A stretch of 64,000 nucleotides of DNA from Cryptomeria japonica (taxonomy: Eukaryota > Streptophyta > Pinopsida > Cupressales > Cupressaceae): assembly GCF_030272615.1 (NCBI RefSeq), contig NC_081414.1:768500153-768564152 (forward strand), written 5' to 3'. Positions 1 to 9,820 of this stretch are shown in pieces. Position 1 is the stretch's first letter. Each line of letters opens with the position of its first letter. Position numbers and translations under genes: made by a program. The notes beneath the pieces were generated by a model. It was given only the letters and a program-made list of their open reading frames with translations, was not told where the DNA came from and ran no database searches.

Positions 1-943
1 ATTTCCTAGATAAGTAGTCAATCAATCCTTTAGGTCCCTTGGAACATTCAAATCAACACACTTAGTGACTAGGATTCACAAATGGAGACACAGAAAACTT
101 CCCCATTGGTTCTTGAAACTTTTATCTTCTTTTGCCCATGTGTGTGCAAATGAGTTAATTCCTGCTCTTGTATTCACTAGAGATCCTTAGCATCCTATAC
201 AACTAACTACATGGATTATTCTAACTTCAAAAGCATCCCGAATAGAGCCTCTCTACTAGCAAGCCTTGAGAGCTCCAACGAGGTTATAGACTATAATTTC
301 TCAAATATTGCTCCATTGCCAATAGGCATTCATAGCCCTGATGGAGTTACTTGCATGTTCCCATAGTCAAGCTTTTTGTCGCACTTGCATGCGTGATATT
401 TCAGTTATATATCATTGTTCTTTTGCCTTGAGATGGATATTTGGCATAACTCTTTTTCTTTTTATTTTCTTTCCTTGACTTGTAAGAAATGAAACCTACT
501 TGGGTGTGACAATTACAACGATGCTGAAGAAGAATTTTAGATTTTTCACTAGTCATATGATCAACTAGATGTCTTGAATGAATTAGAGATCTTCTTAATG
601 TGTTTGAGATATAGAAATTGATAGATTTTGAGTTAACCAGTCTCAAATAGTGAAATCACCACCCAACCATAAGTAAAGCATTGTCATAGGGTAATGTTGT
701 AAATGAATGACCTTAAGACCTCAAAGACTTCATGTTCGAATATCTAAGAAAGGAGATGACCCTTGTTTCTCTTGAATGCAAATAGAGGATAAAATTGAAC
801 AGTTACCTTATTTTATTGATGCTGCTATGTGTAATGCAGAAATTTTGAGGATGCAATGCATTTTGAAAATGAAACTATATGTAATGCAATGTTCTCAATG
901 ACATGATATGCAATGTCGAATTAAAGCCTAAACTACACAACCC
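1..943 (-). other. T1 region 3' of pol, no gene seen
   Basis: This stretch lies downstream of the T1 integrase stop when read on the minus strand, so it should be the element's 3' untranslated part. I see no coding region with a family resemblance. The short open frame at 401-646 has no recognisable motif. No polypurine tract or LTR end is visible, so the 3' LTR of T1 must lie to the left of the window. Confidence 0.4.
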
Positions 944-2162
944 TTAGGTATAATATCGCTTATGGTGCATGTTGTTCATAGGGTCAGAGAGTGAATCTTC
1001 CTCCATGGTAGCCAAATTATATGCTCCATTGCCTATAACCCTTGTTATGATGAAAGGACCTAGCTAGTTAGGTTCGAATTTCCCTGGCTTTTCTCGTTCT
1101 GCTGGGTTCCCTTGATAATCTTTAAGGACAAGATCTCCTACTTCAAAAGCTTGTGGGTGAACTCTTTTATTATAACTTTGTCTCAGTCTATTTTGATATC
1201 CTTGTAGATGGTTGAACGTTGTTTGTCTTTTTTCATCAAGAGTTTTGAGTTCTTGTAACCTTGCTACCCTGTAGTCTTCTTTTGATATGATGTTCTGTAA
1301 AGAGACTCTTAGAGATGGTATTTCTGTTTCAATGGGGAGTATTGCTTCGCTACCATAGACCAAGGAATATAGTGTTGCTCCTGTAGGTGTGTGCACTCCT
1401 ATCCTATAAGCCCAAAGAGCAGGATTTAACTAGAGATGCTAGTCCCATCCTGTATCAGTGAGAAATTTCTTAAGAATTTTCAATATTGTTTTATTTGAAG
1501 CCTCTGCTTGTCCGTTGCTTTGTGGATAGTATGGTGTAGCAAATCTTTGTTGTATGTGAAATTTTCACACAATTCCATCACTTCCTGGTTCTTAAATGGA
1601 CCTCCATTATCTGTTACGAAGCACATTGGAACTCCGTATTTGCATATAAACTTTAGTTAAGCATGAATTTTGATATCTACTTTCTACTAGTGTATGTAAG
1701 AGGAATTGCCTCAACCCATTTGGTAAAGTATTCAGTGGCTGTTAATATGAACTTGTGTCCATTGGAAGAAGTAGGGTTGATTTTACCCACTAGATATAAT
1801 CCCCATTGTGAGAATGGCCATGGTGATGTGATGGGTTGGAGATCTTGTGCTGGTGCATGATTGAGGTCTCCAAGCATTTGGCATTGTTTACACTTTTGTA
1901 CATATTTGTAAGCATCCTTTTCCATGGTTGGCCAGTAATAACTTGTTTTCAACAATTTCTTTGCCAATCGTGGACCACTTTGGTGAGCCCCACAGATTCC
2001 ATCATGGACTTCTTTTAAGGCAAGGTGTGCTTCATTCTCATCAAGACATCGGAGAAGAGTTCCATCAAAACCCTTTATGTATAAAGTATTAGCTATAATG
2101 GTGTATCTAGATGCCTGATGAATAAATGTCTTCTTTTGATTCCTGGACAAATCCGGTGACAT
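944..2162 (-). pseudogene. T1 integrase (decayed)
   Basis: Integrase inserts the element's cDNA into the host chromosome. Reading right to left, an H2C2 zinc-binding segment (HDGICGAHQSG then CKQC, about 1870-2010) is followed by the start of the core (WGLYLVGKI near 1790; the first catalytic Asp appears as Tyr) and, after stops near 1677 and 1420, by the C-terminal part (AEAILPIE-like block, 1064-1396) and a GPF/Y-type tail ending at a stop at 944-946. The tail carries an internal stop where T3 has Trp. The central core is broken by frameshifts. No chromodomain follows. It is clearly homologous to the T3 integrase at 59000-60241, and non-functional. Confidence 0.85.
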
Positions 2163-2538
2163 GTATTGAGTATGTAAATATGTATATATTTCTTTGTACC
2201 AAGGTCATTCTGGGCCTACAATTGTACACACATCTTCTGCTAAAGGAGTCTCATGAGCTGTTAGCATCATCTATTCTATGATAAACTCAGACTGAGTTTC
2301 ATTAGTAGGCATATTAATCAGAGATCCTATGGTAGCCATTACATCTGCTGCCTTATTTTGTATCCTTGGGATTTGTTCAAAGGTGATTTTGCTGAAGTGC
2401 TCTTTGTAATATTCCACTAGCTTCTTATAAGGAATGAGTTTGTCATCCTTCGTATTGTAGTCATCATTGACGTGGTTTACAATCAACCATGAATCACCAT
2501 AGACTTGTAATTCTTATATTCTCCATTGTATAGTTGTA
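2163..2538 (-). pseudogene. T1 archaeal-type RNase H, 3' half
   Basis: The readable part (2271-2486) has the C-terminal half of the second RNase H, including the DDKLIPYKKLVEYY block and the AADVMATIGSL end that match T3 at 58730-58870. The segment begins exactly at the target duplication of NA-1 (2539-2543), and its other half is found at 9821-10267, right of NA-1. This shows that NA-1 cut a once continuous domain. The frame between here and the integrase has stops. Confidence 0.8.
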
Positions 2539-2543
2539 CGAAG
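2539..2543. repeat. Target-site duplication of NA-1, left copy
   Basis: CGAAG stands immediately before the TG of the NA-1 5' LTR and again at 9816-9820 immediately after the CA of the 3' LTR. A perfect 5-bp duplication is the normal result of LTR-retrotransposon integration, and here it fixes both element ends. Confidence 0.95.
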
Positions 2544-3538
2544 TGTTGGAATAATGATATATTTGTCATTAGTGAATACACTTAGTGAAAACACTTATTC
2601 GATTTTGAATGGTTACCGAGTCACCACAGCTACCGAGTTCCAAGCTACACTTCGGGACTAGTATGGACTGAGCTTCTACTCTTACCGAGAGCATGACGAT
2701 GTCGAGTACTGTAGTGGACGCTGTGTATCAGAAGATCACCGAGCCAGCTTGAGGAACCGAGTATCTACAGACTCAGTAATATTTTGTTCACCTATGTAAG
2801 GCCGACTTAAGAATGAGTTTATGTTATTAATTTGTATGAGGCCGACTTTATGAAATGTAAATGTAATTATGGACGGTATATATATGTGATGTATTATACC
2901 ATCTGTTGTATGTATGAAAAATGTAAGATGTATGGATATGCGAAATTAGAAAGAGCAGAGCAGAAACTGCATTAAGGCAGCAGACCAGAACATTTTCGCA
3001 GAGTCAGTAAAGGAGCAGAATCGACATATCTATCTCAGAAGGAGATCAATACTCAAAGGATCTTATCAGCAATAAAGTTGTAAGTCAAGATCTACTGTTT
3101 CATCCTAACAGTTGAATCAGTTTGTAAATCCTTTTACCAATTAGACTTAACAGTCTTTTGTAAATCTCTTAACCGAGTGCATACTTCATTGTATGTTTGT
3201 AAATCCTCTAACAAGGTGGACCTAGCAGTCCAAATTTGCTTCTAACAGGGCAGATCATCAGAAGTGATCATTGTAAGCCTTAACCGGCCAACTTTTACGG
3301 CAGTACCAAAGTTTTGTGGGTACCATCCCCACCCCAGTTTTACTTTCTATTTGGAAGATTTATGGGTCACCAAATCTTTGTGTTATGTGTTGTGAATGAT
3401 TATATTTTCATGCATGCAGTAGATTAAATGAATGAATGGTTTAATATATGCAAGTGCAGAAATGAATTAAAAGTTTTAAGCGTTACTGATTCACCCCTTC
3501 CCTCTCAGTAACTTGGTTAGTCTTGAATATTTTCAACA
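2544..3538 (+). repeat. NA-1 5' LTR
   Basis: 995 bp, starting TGTTGGAATA and ending TTTTCAACA, almost identical to 8821-9815. It contains a TATA-like run near 2877. The differences between the two LTRs that I can see are mostly C/T and G/A changes. A pyrimidine-rich TTCACCCC...CTCAGTAAC stretch near the 3' end resembles the ends of many plant copia LTRs. Confidence 0.97.
2877..2886 (+). promoter_or_regulatory. TATA-like element in NA-1 5' LTR
   Basis: TATATATATG lies about 333 bp into the LTR and is conserved at about 9154 in the 3' LTR. It is a plausible TATA box for element transcription. No start site can be fixed from sequence alone. Confidence 0.4.
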
Positions 3539-3540
3539 AT

Positions 3541-3552
3541 TGGTATCAGAGC
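3541..3552 (+). promoter_or_regulatory. NA-1 primer-binding site (initiator Met tRNA)
   Basis: TGGTATCAGAGC follows the LTR after the spacer AT. It is complementary to the 3' end of plant initiator methionine tRNA, the usual primer of copia elements. Confidence 0.95.
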
Positions 3553-3602
3553 ATTGTGGTTCTTAGAGTAAAAGTTTGACAGCTTGAGAAAAGATCAAAA
3601 CA

Positions 3603-4766
3603 ATGGAGATATTCAGACTTGACAAAGCTATTGAGAATGAAAAGCTAGATCTGGAAATGGCCATAGCACAACTCAAAGAAGCAAGAGAACATCTTTCCCA
3701 ATCCCTAAAAAGAAGAAAGGAACTAGCAAAAGAAATAAATGATCATGAGCATGTTGAAACAAAAATTGAAGATCTCTTTCCTACAAGTAGTTCAAATGAA
3801 GTAGATGAAGCAAACAATGCAATCAAAGAACTCCTAGAAAAAAATGGATTACTGCAAAAAGAAGTAAGGATGCTAAGAAGAGAACAGGAAATTCAGTCTG
3901 CAAGATTTTGTGAAATCTTGGAACAAAGGAATAAAATGCAAAATGAAATAGAAGGAAGAAACAATGAAATTGTACAGCATGAAGATCTCACCGAGCAACT
4001 CTCCAATGCAAATGAAGAGATCAGAATTCTCAAAGAACAGAATGAAAGTTTGAAAAATGAGCTAGATATTCAAAAGAAAGCAAATGAAAGGATGATGAAA
4101 TCTCAAACAGACTTGGATCAATTAAATGAGCAAAATCTTCACAAACAAAAAGGTAAAGCTGGTCTTGGTTACAATGAAGAAGGTGAATCTTCTGAGCAAG
4201 GTAGCCAAAGAAATCAAAGACCTACATGCAATTACTGTGGTAAGACAGGTCACACATCAAACAAATGTTGGAGCAATGGAAAGACAAGATTCAAAGGCAA
4301 ATGCTATAGCTGTAATCAGCATGGTCACAAGGCTAGTGAATGCAAGGAGAAACCAAAATTTGAAGGCAAATGTCACAAATGCAAGAAACAAGGTCACAAG
4401 GCATCAGAATGTAGAACAAAGACATTCACTCCAGCAGAACAAATTGTCAAAGCAATATTTGGTTGGGATTACAATACCTGGTGCAGATGTCATTATTGTG
4501 GAGAATATGGACACATTGGGATAAATTGTACAAGGCATCATCTAAGGAAGAAAGATACAACCATAAGATGTTATACATGCACTGAACTCGGACATATAGC
4601 CAAGAACTGCATGAACACAAAGAAGGTTGAAGATGAAAAGAAAGCTAAAGCTGACAACATTCGGAAACAGATGAGACAGCAGTGGGTTCCTAAATCTACC
4701 GAGCAGGATAATTCAAGCAATGGTCCTGTCACTCAAGAATTGGGTGACCCCACCATTACAAATTAG
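3603..4766 (+). CDS. NA-1 ORF1: coiled-coil, five-zinc-knuckle gag-like protein
   Basis: An intact 387-residue frame whose ATG lies 50 bases after the primer-binding site. Residues 1-180 are rich in Glu, Lys and Leu and look like a long coiled coil. A GLGY motif at about 188-190 is followed by five CCHC knuckles (C-x2-C-x4-H-x4-C) at about 209-222, 234-247, 257-270, 296-309 and 323-336, then a basic tail. Knuckles of this type bind nucleic acid in retroelement Gag. The GLGY-then-knuckle order recalls the C-terminal part of copia Gag, but I see no capsid-type domain before it, and five knuckles is unusual. It may coat element RNA or oligomerise with an autonomous partner's Gag (inference). A related ORF lies in NA-2 at 33686-34790. 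Confidence 0.88.
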   Translation: MEIFRLDKAIENEKLDLEMAIAQLKEAREHLSQSLKRRKELAKEINDHEHVETKIEDLFPTSSSNEVDEANNAIKELLEKNGLLQKEVRMLRREQEIQSARFCEILEQRNKMQNEIEGRNNEIVQHEDLTEQLSNANEEIRILKEQNESLKNELDIQKKANERMMKSQTDLDQLNEQNLHKQKGKAGLGYNEEGESSEQGSQRNQRPTCNYCGKTGHTSNKCWSNGKTRFKGKCYSCNQHGHKASECKEKPKFEGKCHKCKKQGHKASECRTKTFTPAEQIVKAIFGWDYNTWCRCHYCGEYGHIGINCTRHHLRKKDTTIRCYTCTELGHIAKNCMNTKKVEDEKKAKADNIRKQMRQQWVPKSTEQDNSSNGPVTQELGDPTITN

Positions 4767-5169
4767 ATCCATTAAAGAAGATAAGGAACTGCATCTTTAA
4801 AGCCTTACCATAAGCAGTTCCAAAATACAAAAGCATAATCGATGAAATCAGTATTTCCGATACATACAGAAAAGTCACTTACCGAGTTGAATGTTACCGA
4901 GCATGGTAAAACTGCAGACCTTACTGAGTTAGGTCAAACATAAGAACACTGAGTTAGGTCAGTCTTACCGAGCAATCGCTAAAGTCATTAAGTCATCTCA
5001 CCTACCCACTTATCGAGCATTAATGACAGAATTTTAATAACAAGGGCAAAACCGACTTCATTCTTCATCGCGTTATTCAGCATTCGAAGAGCTTAGGTTT
5101 TCAAAGTGCTTAAGGAGATTTAAGATGAATTTGCAGTGAAGGATCTAAAAGAACTCGTTCCATTCAGCA
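4767..5169 (+). other. NA-1 spacer between ORF1 and ORF2
   Basis: 403 bases without a sustained open frame. Short accgag/ccgag motifs recur, as they do in the LTR. NA-2 has a spacer of about 340 bases in the same place, so the two-ORF layout is shared. Confidence 0.5.
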
Positions 5170-8100
5170 ATGACTTCCACTAGCACCACCAGCAGGAGCA
5201 AGGCGAAGAAGACTTCCAATATGTTAGTGAAAGGAGTTGAATGGACAGCGCCGAACTTCAAACTCGTTCCAGCGATCGCAGAATCACTCAACCCAAGTGG
5301 AGCACAGTCCAGAATCCCTTCCAAGGTATTTCTTATCAATGAAATTCGTACTCATTTCAAATGCACTATTCAGGAGTTAGGGACTTTAGAAATGGACAAT
5401 GCCCTAAGTCAGCTATGTGTTGACAAAACCCTAAAACCCGAGCATAGACATTTGGAAATCAAAGGTTTGACCCATATCCCACACCTACCAAGAAACTTTC
5501 AAGTGAAATGGATTAGGTATGTATTGAGCCGTGTACATGATGGAAAACTATGGTTAGATCAACCTATCTTAATAACAAAGAAGATGATTCATAGAATCAT
5601 AGGTTTACCGATGTCAGACAAAGCAAAATCCACCAAAACCCTAGGTCGGGACGAACTGCAGGAGTTAACTCTTGCCGAGTGGGATGGCAGAGGATTGAAA
5701 ATTAACAATGTATCTGATGTTGAACTTAAATTTGGTATTATTATCATTGCATATAAGCTGTATAGTTCCAGTAGGCTAAATAGTGTGGCATGTGAGGCAG
5801 TAGACCTTGCCTACAAGGTAGTAAAGAAGAACATGGATTTTGACCTAGCAGAGGTATTACTACAACAATTCAACAAGAACATGGACAGTATAAGGACATC
5901 AAAGAATAATCCATGCAAATTTGGTTCTTTGTTGATTTGTATATTTTTCTATGTACAAAAATTTTTCCCTTCTAAAGGCACGGTAGTATGGAGGAAGGAT
6001 ACTCCAATTTTGTATCAGATAAATGAGTTTATAGCAGAAATAGGTCAGAATTTTGAGACAGTATGGATAATTATTTTGAAGAATTTAAGGACAAAATGAA
6101 CAACAGGTTCAGGATTCCTCCTAAGTTGGTAAAAGATTACAAGGATGATATATGCTTCATGGTAGACTGTGATAAAGTTTACATCCAGGCAGCCATACCC
6201 CGAGTGGCATGGGTAAAACCATTGCCCTATGAAATTAACATAGATGAAGCAAGGGATATAATAGAAGCCCTGATAAATGAACCATCCATTCCCAACACCC
6301 CTGCATTTGGCACTTATGATGAGGCCAAAGCCAGAATTGAGCTTGAAATCAAGCTTCCAAAGGCCATCACCAGTACCAAGAGAAAGGCAGCTAAAGAAAC
6401 AGAAGAAACAGAAGAGGAATCAGAAGAGGAAGCAGAAACACCAAAGAAGAAAGGCAAAGTAGTAATCACCAAGCCCAAACCTAAAACTGCAGTGTTCACA
6501 AGGAGAACTAGGAAAGGGTAGAAAGAAAGTAAAGTTGTATTCAGGAAACCCCCTCCTACCTTCGAAGAAAAATTGAAACAGTTGGAACAAGGATCTGGCA
6601 TGTCTAACTTCAAGGCACTAAAGTATGAAAGTAGATCAAATGCAGAAAAGATGCAGATCGAGGAGCTTTTACTGAACAAAATGGGTAAATGGAAATATAC
6701 CCCAGATGATATCAGTTCTCAAATTCCAAATGAGCTTCTAGTCAGGATTAGACCAAGATGGACTTCAGCAGTGCAAACTGTCAAAGACATTTATGCACAA
6801 TCCTTAAAATAGTTGTTACCGAACCTGACATATAAAGAAGTAAAAGAGGCATTAAAGGAGAATGAACACCAAATGACACTTAGGTTTCATACCTTCTTAG
6901 TTCTCTCCAAGCAAATAGAAGCAATAGTAAATAATGCCACAATTGTGTGGAAAAGGATATATAATCTGCCAATGCCATCTGACCCCACGGTAACAATTGA
7001 GGGTGATAAAGATGATGAAGAGGATGAAGAGAAGAAGGAAGAAGAAGAAGCAGCTGACGAAGAAGGTGACACGGTAATAATAGGTGATGAAGAAGGTGAC
7101 ACGGTAATAATAGGTGATGAAGAAGGTGACACGGTGATAATAGGTGATGAAGAAGATGATCCTGAATAGGTAGCAGCAGAAGTCATTGCATCTCTTCCTC
7201 ACTCACCTCAGAAAGGCATTGCATCATCAGCTTCAGCCAGCAGGATTGTGAGCACAGTAGCTACATCTATTGCTCAATCCTTGCCAATCACCTCTCAGCT
7301 CCAAACCCCAACAGTTACCTCATCCACCGAGCTGCAGAGCATGTCATTATCTACCGGGATGCAGAGTGTTGCCTCTACCGAGCAACAAGTGACTTCTTCA
7401 GTCACCGAGATCACAACTTCTCCTGCAGCATGTATAGTAAGTTTTGCAACCTCTCCAGTTTTGACACATTCTTTAGCACAAATGATCACACCAATCAGCA
7501 CTCCTGCATGTACATCAATTTTGGGAACAGTCGGTACATCCATGAGTCTTCCTCTAGTAAATCCCATTCCAGTTATAACAACTACTCCAACCTTATCAAC
7601 CATTGTAACTACATCAAAAGATAAGGAAGTAAGCACAGAAGTAATACAAAAGACACCTTTAAAACTTCTGCTTACCGGCAAGGCTATAGAGGATGATATA
7701 GATCTGGATAAAGAGATTGTCATTCCACAAATAGACCTCAATACTGTATCAATTGATGAAATGAGATTGATCAGCTAGTTGTTAGAACAGAAAGCAAAAC
7801 AAAAACAACTAAGAAGTGAGAGAGACAGGGAATTCAACATCATAAACGGTGCAAAGACCATTCTCACAGATGCCTTAGGTATAAAAGTTGATCCCTCTCA
7901 ACACATTTTGCTACAACTCGAAGAGGCTATGAATAGATTCAATGAGGACTCATCAGGAGAAGAGAAACTGATAGAAAGAACCAAGAAGAAATTTGATAAC
8001 ATGGTGCTTGAGCACATTGCTCAGTAGATAGCAATAAAACAAGTTGAATTGACCACTATTTTGGCCAAGTTAGAAAATTCTTTTAATAATGTAACTTCAT

Positions 8101-8543
8101 TTTTTGCAAAGTTATGTGATGTTACCGAGTTCACAAAAGGAATCAAAGATCAACTGAAGAAAATTGATGATGATCTGAAAGCAAGTGCACAACAGTTGCA
8201 GCTTGACCCCAGCTCAAGCTCAACTCACCATTCAAACATCAGATTCCTATCAGATAAGCAATCAGAATTGCTCAGGGAAGATGCAAGGATCCGGTCTACA
8301 TTGTTAGATATTTAGAATATGATCCTCCCTAACATGGATACAATGCAAAAACACATTACACATTCCAAAACATTGATCCATGATAACAATTTTTCAGTTG
8401 CAGAGCATGTAATTGAACTTTCAGCCAAAGTTCAAGTTGCATTGTCTATTTGCACAATTTTGCAAGAAAATTGGGATAAGACCTTGGCTCATATCAAACA
8501 AGTACACTCAGAGTTTATCTCACACTTTAATATTTCTATTTGA
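5170..8543 (+). pseudogene. NA-1 ORF2: long unrecognised element protein, decayed
   Basis: A frame of about 1124 codons, starting at ATG 5170, with one frameshift near 6060 and six in-frame stops, all TAG (6519, 6810, 7167, 7776, 8025, 8313), before a final TGA at 8541-8543. Residues about 1-400 form a domain shared with NA-2 ORF2 (both contain PEH, VLSR.H, LWLD, GLP and RLNSV blocks). Then come Lys-rich, NLS-like patches (6370-6515), an acidic repeat region (7000-7165), a Ser/Thr-rich part (7248-7620) and a coiled-coil tail (7780-8540). No catalytic motif of RT, integrase, protease or a DDE transposase was recognised. Possible relatives are the env-like ORF of Sirevirus-type copia elements or the plant-transposon protein family called Transposase_32, both guesses from size and position only. 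Confidence 0.75.
7059..7148 (+). repeat. Three 30-bp tandem repeats inside NA-1 ORF2
   Basis: Three nearly identical in-frame units, each encoding EEGDTVIIGD, directly follow an Asp/Glu-rich stretch. The repeats keep the reading frame. They make the region strongly acidic. Confidence 0.95.
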
Positions 8544-8808
8544 GTTATCTATTCTTTGGCATTATTGTCAAAAAGGGGGAGAATATGGAACATATTATTA
8601 GAGACAAAGGGAGAATGATCAAGGGAGAATGTAAATAACAATTGGTATAGAGATAAGTGTATAGAATCATATGTATATTCTATGGGGGAGTTATGTACAG
8701 TGAGATATACAGGTATATACAGCAATCTACAATTGGTATCAATTTTGAAGAATCAAGTCAGCATGACAGATTCATTTTTGTCTCATAAGTGTTTTTGTCA
8801 CTAATGCC
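8544..8808 (+). other. NA-1 3' untranslated segment
   Basis: 265 bases between the ORF2 end and the polypurine tract. G-rich GGGGGAG runs near 8575 and 8686 resemble the real tract at 8809. No gene is seen. Confidence 0.5.
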
Positions 8809-8820
8809 AAAGGGGGAGAT
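8809..8820 (+). promoter_or_regulatory. NA-1 polypurine tract
   Basis: AAAGGGGGAGAT, or nearly so, abuts the 3' LTR. It is the primer for plus-strand DNA synthesis and has the form typical of plant copia elements. Confidence 0.92.
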
Positions 8821-9815
8821 TGTTGGAATAATGATATATTTGTCATTAGTGAATACACTTAGTGAAAACACTTATTCGATTTTGAATGGTTACCGAGTCA
8901 CCACAGCTACCGAGTTCCAAGCTACACTTCGGGACTAGTATGGACCGAGCTTCTACTCTTACCGAGAGCATGACGATGCCGAGTACTATAGTGGATGCCG
9001 TGTATCAGAAGATCACCGAGCCAGCTTGAGGAACCGAGTATCTACCGACTCAGTAATATTTTGTTCACCTATGTAAGGCCGACTTAAGAATGAGTTTATG
9101 TTATTAATTTGTATGAGGCTGACTTTATGAAATGTAAATGTAATTATGGATGGTATATATATGTGATGTATTATACCATCTGTTGTATGTATGAAAAATG
9201 TAAGATGTATGGATATGCGAAATTAGAAAGAGCAGAGCAGAAACTGCATTAAGGCAGCAGACCAGAACATTTTCGCAGAGTCAGTAAAGGAGCAGAATCG
9301 ACATATCTATCTCAGAAGGAGATCAATACTCAAAGGATCTTATCAGCAATAAAGTTGTAAGTCAAGATCTACTGTTTCATCCTAACAGTTGAATCAGTTT
9401 GTAAATCCTTTTACCGGGTAGACTTAACAGTCTTTTGTAAATCTCTTAACCGAGTGCATACTTCATTGTATGTTTGTAAATCCTCTAACAAGGTGGACCT
9501 AGCAGTCCAAATTTGCTTCTAACAGGGCAGATCATCAGAAGTGATCATTGTAAGCCTTAACCGGCCAACTTTTACTGCAGTACCAAAGTTTTGTGGGTAC
9601 CATCCCCACCCCAGTTTTACTTTCTATTTGGAAGATTTCTGGGTCACCAAATCTTTGTGTTATGTGTTGTGAATGATTATATTTTCATGCATGCAGTAGA
9701 TTAAATGAATGAATGGTTTAATATATGCAAGTATAGAAATGAATTAAAAATTTTAAGCGTTACTGATTCACCCCTCCCCTCTCAGTAACTTGGTTAGTCC
9801 TGAATATTTTCAACA
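8821..9815 (+). repeat. NA-1 3' LTR
   Basis: 995 bp, collinear with the 5' LTR at 2544-3538. It starts TGTTGGAATA and ends TTTTCAACA, followed at once by the CGAAG duplication. Confidence 0.97.
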
Positions 9816-9820
9816 CGAAG
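9816..9820. repeat. Target-site duplication of NA-1, right copy
   Basis: CGAAG, a perfect match to 2539-2543. T1 coding sequence resumes at this point. Confidence 0.95.

Larger units (their letters stand above)
2544..9815 (+). mobile_element. NA-1: copia-like LTR element without pol
   Basis: A complete 7272-bp element with two 995-bp LTRs (TG...CA), a primer-binding site, a polypurine tract and a perfect 5-bp duplication. The LTR 3' end, the two-base spacer, the initiator-Met primer site and the AAGGGGGAGAT tract are in the style of plant Ty1/copia elements. Inside there is one zinc-knuckle ORF (3603-4766) and one long decayed ORF2 (5170-8543). No protease, integrase, RT or RNase H motif was found on either strand, so it would need enzymes in trans. 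By eye the LTRs differ at roughly 18 sites with no length change (about 2 percent), so the insertion is fairly young. It lies inside T1. Confidence 0.93.

Noticed and set aside
6887-7202. Open frames on the minus strand rich in Ser or Phe across the 30-bp repeats
   Set aside because: They mirror the in-frame EEGDTVIIGD repeats of ORF2 and have no independent support.
6519-8315. Stop-codon reassignment as the reason for six TAGs
   Set aside because: Land plants use the standard nuclear code. CHG methylation decay explains the bias, and the frame also carries a frameshift.
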